DNA of 64,000 nt from Ophiobolus disseminans (Eukaryota > Ascomycota > Dothideomycetes > Pleosporales > Phaeosphaeriaceae): contig MU006234.1 in assembly GCA_010093685.1 (NCBI GenBank), positions 611,668 to 675,667 of the forward strand, given 5' to 3'. The notes below the pieces were generated by a model. It did not search any database and was not told the origin of the DNA. It saw only the letters and a list, made by a program, of their open reading frames with translations. Below, piece after piece: positions 1 to 12,078 of this stretch (within the stretch, counting starts at the first letter, position 1; the number at the start of each line of letters is the position of its first letter). A program made the position numbers and the translations under genes.

Positions 1-1
1 G

Positions 2-1095
2 GTCGTGCAGGAGGACGATGGCGAACTCGGTCGGTATCCCAGCCAGTCCAGTCTTCGTCGAACCAACGCCCTCGGAGTCAGTTACCCAGACACAGGCTGG
101 GTCTTGTTGTGTTAACAAAGCATAGCTGTCACGCACAAGTCTTGTGTGCGACATGCTAGAGGGAAGCGAAAAGTCGACTTTGGATCTTAGGACGGTGGTC
201 AGGCAGGCCGTCGCGTACTTGTCGGACACTACAAGAGCCTTGATGCACTTCGTATGTCGCGCGTACCACACCGAGTCTTTTTCTCGCGGCTCAATGCATT
301 CATAATATAAGATGTATGTTAAGAAGTTGTCCACAAGCTAGTCAAGATGAGTTGCGAGCTCTGGTACTGCTTTCGGGAGGAAGACATTGAAGCTGTTAAG
401 GTCGAGCAGCTTAAATGGCCGGAGAGGTAAGGTGCGGTTATTGAAGCGTATGAGTCACGAAATTCGCTGAACTTGCTCCACCATGAGCCGAAGGGATGTG
501 AAGCGCCTGGTCCCTTCTGTCTTAGAGTCAATCTGCTCGGCGGCAACCTTCTTTGTATGTGCGATTGGGAATACTGGAGGAGTCATCGAGGTCCCAACAG
601 TAAGGCGAGGGTTCAGGAACCAGGTGCCAGCGTACACACGGGAGGCAGAGGCCGTATCGAGAAGATGATCCCAGTATCCCATGCTATTAGCCCTCCTTCG
701 GATGTATCCATGGAGCAGCGTACTGTCGCATATTTGTAGTACCGGGCATTCTTGGAAGACTTGCTGCAGGGGCGCGCCAGCCTTGTCGTTGTCCCAGCTA
801 AACCCAGTCAACTGGTCTGTGCGCTCTGTGTTGCTTGCAGTCCCAACGTACGGTCCAGCGCGTCTTCAACTGTGACGGTGTGAGGAGGGGAGGACTGCGC
901 TGCATTGGCTATCTGAGGTGGGATGAGCTGCATATATACATGACCAACCATGAGCTATCCCAACTTATACTAGAGTGGTTCCGGGCAAGGCCCAAACCGT
1001 TACATCAACCAAGTCGATCGCAAGCGGCAGGATGGTCTGGCTCCCATCGCGGAGGTCATTGCGAGAGCGAATGTTTGCGGATATTAGAGGTTTTG
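2..1095 (-). pseudogene. Decayed downstream part of the 1871-1096 gene
   Basis: Reading leftward past 1096, protein-like frames follow one another but are interrupted. One frame, entered after a shift near 1100, runs to a stop near 965. Another runs from an ATG at 951 to a stop near 808. A third covers about 865-2 and is broken only by TGA at 455-457 and TAG at 338-340. Between those stops it is open for 136, 38 and 112 codons. Both stops could arise by a single C-to-T change (from CGA and CAG). The left end runs off the window. No family was recognised. In-frame introns could hide the TGA (a 66-nt GT..AG option exists) but explain the TAG and the frame changes less well, so pseudogene is preferred over an intron-rich gene. 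Confidence 0.4.
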
Positions 1096-1871
1096 TTATT
1101 TGAACATTATTGCCTTCTTCGACACGAGCGCCTCTGCCTCCTCGTACGGCTTGACGTTGGGGATATCGAAGCGGACTGGTATGCACTCGATGAGCTGAAC
1201 ACTATATTAGTACACGTTAAGATGTTGAAGACGGTAGAAGTGCTTACTTCTGGATGCGCGTTCACCAGCTCTTGTGCAACTACAGCAGTCGCGGCTTTCC
1301 TTGCCTCTTCAACCACCTTGAACTCCACACTCCTCGCGAATCGTTTTGCTGATGACTTGACCGTAGTAGCTTTTTTGGCCGCGTGCTTTGTCCCTGCCTC
1401 GGGCTCGGCCAGTAGGCATGAGAGCAAGCGCGATATATTGAGCACTGTCGGTGGCTTGGGTTTGTTGTGTGATGCGTTTTTGTAGTCGCTCGCATCCAGA
1501 CGCAGCCAATCTGGCAAGACTTCGTAAATGTCAGTCGCCGTGGTTGTCTGAATAGCGTTGGCGGGCTTTAAAGATAGGTCTGTATCTGATGTGCTGCTAA
1601 GTTTTAGGTACATGTCGCGTGCTATTCCAGCAATGCTGTCGGTGGTGTACATTTGGAAGCCAGTCGCTGGGAAGCGATAGCCTACAAACGGCTTTTTGTC
1701 CAGCCATTTTGCCATGTACTCCCACTTGAACGGGCTGTGCTGTGGGTTTGACCGGTTTTGGAAGTATCGCGCTACAATCGATATGTTGTCGGCCTCATCT
1801 TCGACCATCATCTCCTCTGCGGCGACAGCATCGACATCCTGCTGAGCGTTTTGACTGCCCGCCTCACTCAT
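1096..1871 (-). CDS. Hypothetical protein, N-terminal part of a probably decayed gene
   Basis: The ATG at 1871-1869 opens 208 codons, then a GT..AG intron (1195-1247, donor GTAAGC, branch-like TACTAAT) joins a short exon ending at TAA 1096-1098. The product is about 240 aa: an acidic N-terminus, a middle region rich in aromatic residues, and a Lys/Ala-rich stretch. I do not recognise the family. There is no signal peptide or membrane segment. The last exon looks like the start of a longer protein, because a protein-like frame continues past the stop after a one-base shift (see the adjoining pseudogene entry). I therefore suspect that this is the intact 5' part of a broken gene rather than a complete small gene. 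The splice junction is well supported; the 3' end is not. Confidence 0.45.
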
Positions 1872-2285
1872 TGTAGCGGCTAGCGTGCGGGATGTAACGG
1901 TGGATGTTCGGTGTCGAGTGTTAGGGTTGTAATGAGGTAATGTTGCTCGGGAGATGGATCCACGCGCTCAAGAGGTAGTTCTTGTTGATGTTCGCTAGTG
2001 AAGGGTCAGTCGGACTCTGTGGGTGCGGGAGCAAAATACAGTTCATCAACTAACAGTTTGAGAAATATAAGCAAGTAACCGTATGTAAATTGAAGCAGAA
2101 GAAAAGAAAAGTATCACTTAGATCATATGCACAAAAAGGACAATGCTACGAAGCCTCGCCCAAAAACAATCCACCCGGGAAAAATAATAGTACACACAGA
2201 TATTCCGCCTGCATCCTCCCCCAAACGCTCAATCATCTGAAAGCAAAATGGGATCTGCTTCACGATCTCCGTGACTGCGCCGCAA
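1872..2285. other. Intergenic, upstream of the 1871 gene and 3' of the 2286-5274 gene
   Basis: About 410 bases, A-rich around 2080-2180, with no supported gene. It holds the presumed promoter of the leftward gene at 1871 and the 3' end of the leftward gene ending at 2286. No clear TATA box or repeat was seen. Confidence 0.5.
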
Positions 2286-5274
2286 CTAACGACTGCCTCT
2301 TCGCGCCTCGGTGGACGCCGGTGGTATCATGACTTTGTAAGAAACGTCTCTATTCGCAATCGGCGCATACGGACTGTAGTGTAGCGTCGGCGCGGGTGCT
2401 AAAGGTGGTGGTCCGCTGCGGGACGGCTGACCACTGCTTTTTGGTCGCGCGCCCGTCGGGCCTGTCGGACTCTGTGGCCCATACGGGCTGGGGTATGCAG
2501 GGTACTGAAGCGAAATGGGCGCGGGAGCAAGTGCTCGAGGTCCGCCATGTTGCGAGTTTGGTGGAAGAGGTCCAGAAAATGAATACGAGCCAGATGGAAG
2601 CGCTGCGAGGGAAGAGTATTGTAGCATCATTCCAGGAGGAGGTGGTGGCGGCGCCGAGGCATACATGTACAATGGCGAGGGCGCTGTGAAAGGTGGGTGA
2701 GCGTAGTGCGTGTATGCGTCGGGCGAGAGATGATGGTGTTGATGCTCGTGGTGATGCATGGACGAGGGTCGTTGGGGTTCGGTGGACGGCGTGCCAGCTG
2801 TCGCAGAGCCGGCTGAGCCCCTACCTCGCCTGCCATGGGAAGAGTCTGCCCTTGACGCTGATGCTTTCGAAGGCGTGCCATTTTTCTCATCTTCCTCCTT
2901 CTTTCGCGCCTTGCGTTCAGCCCACCAGATAGTCATAGACTGGCTTCGCTTCTCGCTTTTAACGCGCGGTTTTCGTCTCGATCCTGATGCTGGTGACGAG
3001 TCTTCCGCTGCATAGTTATTGGTGTACTGGCTGAGCGGCGCCGTGATCATGTACGCATCCGGATTGTTGGATGTATCTGGGTGCATCATGACAGCTTCCT
3101 GTGCCATTGAGGGGTGAGGGGTAGCTTGGAAGACTGCCTCAGCAGGGTTCGAAAGCAAGGAGTGCGGCTCAAGAAGTGGCTGAGGATCAATAGCGAACTG
3201 ACCTTGACCTTCACTCATAGACTGCAGTGCATGCGGCGGTGGATTTGGGCCATGCGCCGAAGGCACTGGTGTACCCGTATCACTTGTCTTCTTGCGCGGG
3301 CCCTTCTTCACGCCAAAGTCACTACGCCTAGCCACGTTCTTGCTACCGGCTGGGCGACCTCGCCTGACGTTCGAGTCAGAATAGTCGTCGGCATCAATTG
3401 CAGAAGAATCCTCGTCGCCAGACCCAGAGATGAGCGACGCTTCTCGCATCTCCTGGATGCGCTGGTGGAGCAAATTGCTGGCCGCGATCCTTGCTCGCTT
3501 TGCTGGCCGGCTCTCAGGTTCTGGAGTCGCAGACGCAGTCTTTGAAAATCTGCTAACCCCTTTCTTGCGAGCGCCACCCCAGCCATTATGTTTCTTAGGG
3601 GTGTTGTTTCCGGTACCCGCGTCGCTGCCGTCGAATTTCCGAGTGGCCTTTCGTTGGCGCTTGGTAGGACGACCTTCGCCATCGACATCATCCTCATCTT
3701 CACTAGCTGGTGCTGAATCCAACATGTCGCGGTTACGACGCGTTCGAAGCTCCCGGCCGCCACTCTTCTCCGCGCCTGGTCGCTGACCCCATGGATCCTG
3801 GGCCCCGGGTAGCTTCTTTGGGTCGTAAGTGTACCCGTACAAGTCAGCCTCCTTCATGTCTTCGTACACGTCTGTGGCCAAAGGGACACGACCTCCATTG
3901 CACGCCTTTTTGGGAGGGTGCATGTGAGGCGCAGTCTAGAAAGTCAGCAATATTCAGTAAACGTGCGCATAAACTTACCCTGGCGTCAAGCATGAGGTAC
4001 TGATCTTGAAATTCTTGAAGTATCCTTTGTGTGTTTGCAGCCAGCGCGAACAAACTCTCCGTACTTCGCTGCGATGCCGAATACTTGGTGAGTGTAGCAA
4101 TCACTTCTTGCACATCAACCATAGGCTTGAAGCGTGTTTGCAGTAGGTAGTCGGCCCTATCCTCACACTCTGCTTCGACCACCGGAGGCGCATCCTTGAT
4201 CCAGGGCTCTGGTAGATCGGTTTCTGATAAGACATCCTCCTCAGGGGCTAGCAGCTTTGGTACAGCCGATTTCGCTGGAACTGGAGCAGATGGACGAGGG
4301 GTGTGAGATGCTGATTTCGTTGACAACTTGATTTTGGGTATTGGCAAATTCTTCGTCGCTTTGATAGTTGATCCTGCGCCAGGGTCCCGGGCTGGTTGCG
4401 GTACAGGTATGTGGTTCAGAACAGAGTTGTGGACACCGGGTGGGGGAGAGTTGGTGGGTGACTTTGCTAACACTTCAACGCCTTGCATTGCTTCGTCGTC
4501 ATCGTTTTCGCTCGCATCGTCGATTGCGTTTTCGTTGTCCATGTCAGAGTCAACAGGCTCACCCCTTGGTTCATTGTCGTTATGTGATGCAGGCGATGGT
4601 CTAGCGCTGCTCTCGGGCGATCCCTGATTGGCGACTTCCTCATCATCGTCCTCTTCTGTAAGCGGAACCATGGCAGCCACATTACGAGTAGGCCTTCCGC
4701 GCGCAGAAGTGGTTCCCCTAGAAGCACCTCCTCTTCCACGACCTCGACCCCTGCCTCTGCTGCTACCTCGACCGCGCCCACCACGTGATCCGCGACCTCC
4801 GCGACCTCGTCCTCTAGGAGCTGGAGCCGCCACGGGCAGTTCAACCTCACTCTCCTCTGCACTTTCTTCTTCAGACTCTGAAGTGACATCTTCTTCTGGA
4901 GTTGAGGACTGTTCTGGGAACGAAGATACCAGCGACTTGCGCTCTTTTGGCAATTTACCGTGATGCTTCTTCAGTCCATCAAAAAACTCAGGTGACAGGC
5001 CAAAGACCATCAGCAGAGGTCTTTCGTAGGAAGCATAGACATCGGAGGGAGCTTCAAACGAGCGACCGGAAATATTTGATGCGGATCGGGTAGTTTTTCT
5101 GGTTGCGGTTGGACTGAGTTTAGTGGGACTTGATTTTGGTTGCACAAAGTCTGGTTGTTCTGGTTTGGACGGGGCTGACTTTGCGCCTCGACCACGGGTG
5201 CGTGCAGGCGTCTCATCTTGCAGGGAATTGCGCCTCTGCGATGCTCGCGTTGGCTGGCTGCGCGGAGCCGGCAT
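2286..5274 (-). CDS. Large low-complexity nuclear protein with RGG box
   Basis: Two exons, 5274-3979 and 3935-2286, joined across a 43-nt intron (donor GTAAG, acceptor CTAG), give about 981 aa. The order of parts is: a basic N-terminus; a short ordered block near residues 80-110 (VFGLSPEFFDGLKKHHG); acidic Ser/Glu runs; a long RGRGRGG-type Arg/Gly box near 150-190; a second ordered block around 370-460 spanning the intron; a GRPAGSK AT-hook-like motif; then His-rich, Pro-rich and Tyr-rich disordered sequence. RGG boxes bind RNA and AT-hook motifs bind DNA, so a nuclear chromatin or RNA role is inferred. I cannot name the family. The gene is divergent from MTC1, sharing the 489-bp region 5275-5763. 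Confidence 0.85.
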
Positions 5275-5763
5275 CGAATAAACGCAACCGTCTTGGAGCA
5301 GTTAATGCTTGCACACTGTCTTCGCAAGACTGATGGAGATGGTGTTTGCACGCAGGTTCCCGGCGTGGCGTAGCGCAGATCGCAGCAGTCAGGGTGGCCG
5401 AAAAGCTGCAGCAACAAAGATGAAAGGAAAGGTTTGCGCAACGCGTTCGAGGGCGCTCAAATGATGGCAGATGATTTGTACTGAGAGGCAAGGAAATGAA
5501 GCAGTTCAAATGAGATAGCAGGCTTCTTGGTGGTGTTGATGGTTGTTGTCTGCTCCAAGCAACGTCTGGAAAGCGAAGCATGAGCAGTGCCAAGATACAT
5601 GGCAGCCAATCACGACAATGCAGGCTTATGCTTCTAAACAACGCGGCATGAGTTCGCTATTGTAGTCGCAGTCGCACAATAGCACCACCTTCACCTCGCT
5701 CTGCTGCTGCAACCCGCCCTTTGCTACTGTGATTCGACTGTGCCAGACGTAGTCACGTGCAAG
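5275..5763. promoter_or_regulatory. Divergent intergenic promoter region
   Basis: This 489-bp stretch separates the start codons of the leftward RGG protein gene and rightward MTC1, so it must carry both promoters. A palindromic CACGTG E-box lies at 5754-5759, only five bases before the MTC1 ATG. Binding by a bHLH factor there is inference. Confidence 0.5.
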
Positions 5764-7333
5764 ATGCCGCCCAAGACTGTCGAGGAGGAGCTGGCCGAGC
5801 TCGAGATGATGGAGGCGGAGGCACCAGCTCCCCCGCCCAAGAAGGCCACCAAAGCTTCACGGCAGCGGCTGGCGCAAGAAGACGACGCGCTGAAGGGGCT
5901 GGAGGAGCTCGAGGCACTCGACAAGTTCCAACCGCCAGAAGCACCCCGCCCGTCCAGCCGGTCAAATACACCCAAGCTGTCGTCGTCGTCCAATGCCTCC
6001 AGCAACCGTCGCACGGCGGGCGTAGTCACCCCGTCTTCCACCGGATCAGCGCGCACAAGCGAAGACCGGCCAGCAGCACCGAGGAAGTCGGGGGAGAGTG
6101 CGCGCTCATTCCACCAGAGCTTCGCGCCCACCGAAGAGGAGCCCGCGAAGCCAGTGCCACAGCCAGAAGCCAAGCAGGCGGGAGGGTCGTGGTGGGGAGG
6201 GGGATGGGGTGGTATCATCTCGTCTGCCACCGAAGCGGCCAATGCGGCGAAGAAGCAGGCCGAGGCTGCGTACCAGGAGATCCAGAAGAACCAGGAAGCG
6301 CAGCGGTGGGCAGAGCAAGTGCGCGGCAACGTGGGAGCTTTGCGCGGCATCGGTGCGGCAGGTGCCTCAACACCATGTCTCTCTATGCTAACACTATCTA
6401 GGCGGCGAACTGGGCAAGCGTGCCCTCCCAACATTCGAGAATATCCTGCACACTCTTGCCCCGCCCATCTCGCAGCATGAACGCCTGCAGATCCACATCA
6501 CACACGACCTCGTCAACTACCCGTCCCTCGACCCCATCATCTACCAGACCTTCTCCTCCGTCATGGCCCAGGTGGAGGGCGGCGACCTGATGGTCATACA
6601 GCGCGGCTCCGAGTCGACGCAGCGCAGCTCGGTGGAGGGCTATAGAGGTGGCGGGGGCGGCTGGAACGACGGCCCCTGGTGGCGCGACACGGAGAGGCGG
6701 GACCTGAGCGCAGTCAAGGGACTTGTGGAAGGCACGAAGCTCGTACGTGTGAGCGCCGAGGCCTACGCGAGCGACTTCTTCGCGGCAAGAGGCGGGGTCG
6801 AGCAAGCAGCAAAGCAGGCCACCGAGGTGCTGAGCGAAAGCAACCCCGTGCGCAGCAGCGACATCTTCCTCGCCATCCAGGCCATAACCTTCCCTGCGCC
6901 AGAAGACCTGTTCGCGACGTCGTCTTCGGAAGAGAAGAGCGACGTAAAGGAGCAGAAGGACGCCGACGACCAAATCGCATTCGCAATCTACCTACACGAC
7001 CCCATCCACGGTATCAGCTTCAACGCCCTCAGTCAGTCCTTCCCCGCGAAATGGGCGCAGTGGCTGGACGCGCCATCAAGTACACATAGCGAGGGAGAAG
7101 AGGTGCAGCTACCCACCGAGATCCGCGACATTATTGAGACTGGCGGTGTTGACCCGCGCGAATGGGTATCAGAGTGGATGGAAGAGACCATCAACTTGAG
7201 TGTAGGCATCGTCGCCCAGCGATATGTTGCACGGAGAATGGGTGTCGGCGAGGGCGGACTGGGACGAGGAAAGGCACGCGAAGCGGTAGTCGAGGCCGGA
7301 GGCGGCGAGGCAGCACGGGCAGGCATCATTTGA
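5764..7333 (+). CDS. MTC1: Maintenance of telomere capping protein 1
   Basis: The start is the ATG at 5764 (upstream in-frame codons lack another ATG). The N-terminal third is acidic, coiled and disordered (EEELAELEMMEAE), followed by a Gly/Trp patch (GSWWGGGWGG) and a helical Ala/Gln segment. An intron ending at 6401 joins the conserved C-terminal domain (exon 2, 6402-7333). Two in-frame donors nine bases apart, 6353 and 6362, are possible and give 506 or 509 aa. The overall architecture matches fungal Mtc1, which is genetically linked to telomere capping and associated with vesicles and the secretory pathway. Molecular function is poorly known in the family. It ends in an Arg/Ala-rich tail. 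Confidence 0.85.
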
Positions 7334-7640
7334 GGTGGATTTTGCAGTGATTTATTACGGGCGCAAGGAGTCTAGGAGTTCGAGGTCTATCTCCTCGCCT
7401 ACATGAGGCTTCATGGCGGTTCAGGCCCTTCTCGACTAGTTCAACATGCTTCACTTTCTTGAAGCTTGACGCCGTGCAACAATCATTCACCACATTGTAT
7501 GGTGACGTACCATTACCGAGTCGTGACTGCCATATCATTCCCGCATCCTCGGTCCTCACTGTCCTTGTGGTGTTGGTGCTTCATGGATCGCTTCGTCGTG
7601 TGGGTTCGCTGTAGTATGCTTCGTTCGAAAGCGACAAGTT
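7334..7640. other. Intergenic between convergent MTC1 and the UPF0390-type gene
   Basis: About 307 bases between two convergent stop codons, holding the two 3' ends. No gene, repeat or strong terminator-like structure was seen. Confidence 0.5.
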
Positions 7641-7970
7641 TCATTTCGCCTTCTTCGGACCAGCATCCTTCTTGTCCCTCTTGCCTCCCTTCAGCATCTC
7701 GAGATGCCCCGCCTTTTCCGCCAGCAACTTCTCCGTCTGTCCAATGAGCCCCGAAGAGCTCTTCTTCTTGATCTTGTTCTGCGAGATGATGGATGCTTTC
7801 TTGGGCTTAATTACACGGGCGCCGCGACTGGTTTTGGCACCTTGTCTTGGGGTATGTCAGCATTTCTGCGCAGCCATCCGAATCTACCAGCACTCGACTG
7901 CCTGCGCAAGTAGGACTTACTTTTTCGGCGCCACGGGCTTGGGCTTGGACTTGGTCGCGCCTTGAGCCAT
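7641..7970 (-). CDS. Small basic UPF0390/DUF2462-type protein
   Basis: A small gene in two exons: 7970-7921 and 7845-7641, with a 75-nt intron (donor GTAAGT, acceptor CCAAG). The 84-aa product starts [17 protein letters not shown] and is very rich in Lys and Ala. The core [17 protein letters not shown] is the signature I associate with the Leydig-cell-tumour 10 kDa protein homologue family (UPF0390, DUF2462), which is normally 80-100 aa. Function is unknown; basic charge suggests a nucleolar or nuclear protein. Both the short first exon and the frame across the intron fit well. It converges on MTC1. Confidence 0.75.
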
Positions 7971-8741
7971 GATGTTCCGGGGCCAAGGATTGGGGCGCAG
8001 TAATCTCGTGTGCGATCTCGTGGTGATGTGCGGCTGCTCTCTGGATAATTTTCGGTCGCGCTTGCCTCCAATATTTCGCGATGCTTGGCAACGGCTGCTG
8101 ACGCTAACTGGCTTGGACGTAGCGTCATGCGGGGAACGGTTGATTTAGCCATTTCATCCTCGCAACTCCACAAGCCTCCCTGAGCCCGAAGACCCGTCTT
8201 CCAAGCCATCCGCACTTCACGGAGGCATGCAGTGTAGTGCCAACGTCCCAACATGTGTTTGCGCCACAGCAAATCTCCCCGGAAGAATTTGTCACGCTTC
8301 CGATTGTCTCCCCTGTTGCCTCAACTCAGCGAGTACCTTGCATCGTGTTCATCTATTTCTGCTGTTCGATAGCATCATGGAAGCACATGGATCTGGGATA
8401 TTCTGCATGGACCCGCCCCCGCGGCCAAGGCTATTCCTTCTAGAATCCAGTGCAAGAAGCGGACTGGATGAATGTGCTAGCCACCGAATTTAACCATAGA
8501 GTATTGCCGGTCACAGCTGCTAACCGTCATATCGGACCGTTGCTGGGCGCTGCTGTGTTCCTGGTGGCGGGATAGTCGCTAGGTATGGGTTGGGGTATGA
8601 TGATCGTGAGACTAGCATATTAAGGGGATAGGTGAGTGGATGTACATTGGACATGATATATCTTGAGGCGATCCCGTGCAGTCAGATGAAAGGTAAGGCT
8701 GCTTCAATTCCTTCAACTTCAAACTTCGAAGGATCGTCAAC
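7971..8741. other. Intergenic, upstream of GH115 and of the UPF0390-type gene
   Basis: About 770 bases between divergent start codons. No supported gene. The last 180 bases before 8742 are the GH115 promoter/leader; no unambiguous TATA box was found. Confidence 0.5.
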
Positions 8742-11700
8742 ATGGAGCTTCTTTCTCGAACAGCACTTGGCTTCCTCTCCCTGTCGGTGGCCTTTGTTGG
8801 CACTGCTTCAGCAGTGGAGTCTTTCCGCAAACCGACTGTTGCATTTACTGCTGGAAATGGAACATTACTGGCTTCTCGATCATCGCCCGTCACTATTCAC
8901 GCCGATGCAGCAGATTGGCCTGGTGTCCTCCGTGCCGCACACGATCTCGCCATTGACTTCGGACGCGTTACTGGCGCCAATGGCACCCTCACAGCAACTG
9001 GAACTGCTACTGCAAATGCTTCGATGATCTTCAATGTCACCGGTATCAGTAATGACTGGAGTGTTGGCTCCTCCAACTCAAGCGGATACTCTACAAGCAC
9101 CGGTACCGGAACCATCATCGTGGGCACGATTGGCAACTCGAGCCTCATCGATGGCATGATCGCAAGTGGGCAATTGGACGTCAGTGCGATCGAGGGCCAA
9201 TGGGAATCCTACATTAGCACTTTCGTCCAGAACGCTGGAAACGGCACTGGCTCTGCGCTTGTCATCGCTGGTAAGCTATACTTTAGATATAGCACATCTA
9301 GTTGATACTAATGAAATACAGGAAGCGACCGCCGCGGTGCTATCTACGGCATCTATGACGTGTCAGAGCAGATTGGTGTCTCGCCATGGCACTGGTTTGC
9401 CGATGTGCCTGTCCGGTCACATGATTCGATTTATGCACTCCAGACCACCAAGACCCAGAAAACCCCAACAGTCAAGTACCGAGGCTTCTTTATCAACGAC
9501 GAGGCTCCAGCTCTCACCGGATGGGCGAACAAGATCTACCCACAATCGCCCTATGGTGCGCCATTTGGAGCTGAGTTCTATTCCCACGTTTTTGAGCTCC
9601 TGCTCCGCATGAAGGCCAACTACCTCTGGCCCGCCATGTGGAATGGCATGTTCAATGTCGACGACTTGCGCAATCAGCCTCTTGCAGACGAGTATGGTGT
9701 CGTGATGGGAACTTCGCACACCGAGCCCATGGTTCGCGCCACCCAGGAATGGAACAAGGTCGCCAAGGGCAATGAGACTGGCTGGTCTTGGGAGACCAAT
9801 AACGCAACGCTCTACGACTACTTCATGGAAGGTGCCGTCCGCGCTGCGCCCTACGAAAACGTAATCACCGTCGGTATGCGTGGTTACCACGACACCGCTG
9901 CTTCCTCGGACGTGCGTACCACCGTCCTGGAGGCTACTGTCCTAGCCCAGCAAGAGATCCTGAGCAAGGTCCATGGCAACGCTTCACAGGTCCCGCAGAT
10001 GTGGTGCTTGTACAAGGAAGTCCAGGACTACTTTGAGGCTGGTATGGAAGTGCCCGAGTGGGTCACTCTTCTCTGGACTGAAGATAACTGGCAAAACATC
10101 CGACGTCTTCCTGTGGGCGATGAGAAGAAGAGGTCCGGTGGTGCGGGTGTCTACTACCACTTTGACTACGTAGGTGATTCGCGTAATTACAAGTGGCTCG
10201 ACACTATCCAGCTCCAAAAGACATACGAGCAGATGAAGCTTGCCAAGGACCGCGAAGCTGACCGCATCTGGATTGTCAACGTTGGTGACATTAAGCCCAG
10301 CGAAATTGCGCTCAGCCACTGGTTCGACATCGCCTACGACATGGATTCCTACGACGAGACTTCAGTTCCCCAATGGACGCACGACTGGGCGGTGCGCAAC
10401 TTCGGCGAGGAGCACGCTGCGACTATCGCCGAGATTGTGGACGAGTACGGTAGCCTGGCCAACATGCGCAAGTTCGAGTGGGTTGAACCATCGTCCTTCA
10501 GCATTCTAAATTACGAGGAGGCAGATCGTATTCTTGCTCGGTGGTCTACCATTGCCAAGAAGGCTCAAGAAGTCAGCGACGCACTCCCAGCAGCGATGTA
10601 CCCTGGCTTCTACCAAACTGTGCTTCATCGTGTACTGGCTGGTGCCAACTTCGTTGACCTCCAGATCGCTGGCGCGAGGAATATCATTTACGCGCAAATG
10701 GGCAGGAACAGTGCCAACAGATGGATGCAGCATGTCATTGATGCCATGAACAGGGACCACAACCTGACTCAGATCTATCACACTCTTCTCAACGGAAAGT
10801 GGGATCACATGATGGACCAGACCCATATCGGATACCAAGGATACTGGTAGGTTGCGATCGACTGCAAACTTCAAACGCAGATGCTAATCACCACATCAGG
10901 CAGCAACCCATGCGCCAGTCTTCTCCCGATCTCCGCTACGTTCAAGTCCTTGAGCGTTCGCTCGCTGGCGACATGGGTGTCGCAGTTGAGGGCAGCAATG
11001 CTACTATTCCCGGCGACGACATGTGGCACGGCAACGGCGCAGGCTCGCTCAACCTCCCAGCTATCACGCCTTTTACCCCCAAGCGCTGGATCGAAATCGC
11101 ATCTCGTGGCACCGGCACCTTCAGCTGGAACATCTCCGCGGATCCCTTCATCACGCTCTCCAAGAAGTCCGGCACCATTGGCCCCAACGACGAAGACGTC
11201 CGAGTCTACGTCGACGTGGACTGGACAAAAGTCGCCAACGGTTTCGGGAAGAAGAGCACGCTCAACGTCAGCTCGTCAACTGATTACGGCACTCAGGGCG
11301 GAAATCCTCAGGTCATCGTGCAGGTCAACAAAACAGCAATCCCCTCAAGCTTCTCCGCCGGTTTCGTTGAGTCCGCGGGCCAAGTCGCCTTTGAAGCCGA
11401 GCACTACACACGCACCTCTTCAAAGGGCAACTTGAGCTACATGGTCTTGCCGCAATACGGTCGCACGCTATCCGCCGTCAAGCTGAACACTGGTCTCGCA
11501 GAGGGTCTCACATCCGCCACCGCGCCCGTCCTCGAATACGACTTTGTTACCTTTACGCCAACGACCGCAGCCAAGGGTCTCAATCTCACTCTCATCCTCT
11601 CACCCAGCCTCAACGTCAACCCCAAGAAACCACTCGCATACATTGCGCAGATCGACGACAAGCCCGAAGTACGCCGCCAGTACGTTATCGACCGCCCGCA

Positions 11701-11926
11701 GCCGGATTTCCCGGTCAACTGGGGCAAGGCAGTTGCGGACAACGCGTGGTACAACACGACGAACCACGGTGCTGTCGCAGCAGGCAAGCATACGCTGAAG
11801 CTGTGGTTGGTGGAGAGTAACGTCATCTTGCAGAAGGTGGTGTTGGACTTGGGAGGTGTGGTGTCCAGTCACAACGGACCGCCTGAGAGCTACAGGGTAG
11901 TTGGGAACAGCACGATGAAGCACTGA
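8742..11926 (+). CDS. GH115 xylan alpha-1,2-glucuronidase, secreted
   Basis: Three exons (8742-9270, 9322-10846, 10900-11926) join in frame to 1026 aa. Residues 1-24 form a signal peptide ending TASAVES. Then come a Gly/Ser/Thr-rich N-terminal domain with many N-glycosylation sites, a large catalytic region (RGFFINDEAPALTGW, LLRMKANYLWPAMW, GTSHTEPM, WTEDNW, YHFDYVG) and a C-terminal region with FEAEHYTR. These are hallmarks of GH115, and the length matches. The enzyme removes 4-O-methyl-glucuronic acid side chains from glucuronoxylan outside the cell. The GH62 gene at 56773 attacks another side chain of the same polymer. Intron 1 has donor GTAAGC and branch TACTAAT; intron 2 has donor GTAGGT and branch GCTAATC. 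The identification is secure. Confidence 0.95.
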
Positions 11927-12078
11927 ACAGGGATGTAGAATGTACCCATAGTAATCAAAGTGAAGATTCGAATACTCCACATGGTGTCCTGGAGTCTCTC
12001 TATACACCCTTCTCGAAGCGCCATGGCTTCGGAAACTGCCGTCCTGACGTATACATGCCACCACCAGCTCACCTTCCC

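Noticed and set aside
835..1485. Long plus-strand frame opposite the 1871-1096 gene
   Set aside because: It overlaps the better-supported minus-strand exon and intron; its composition is not protein-like and its first codons lack a supported start.
5724..6434. Minus-strand frame of 236 codons opposite MTC1
   Set aside because: A mirror of GC-rich MTC1 coding sequence; Ser/Ala-rich with no domain.
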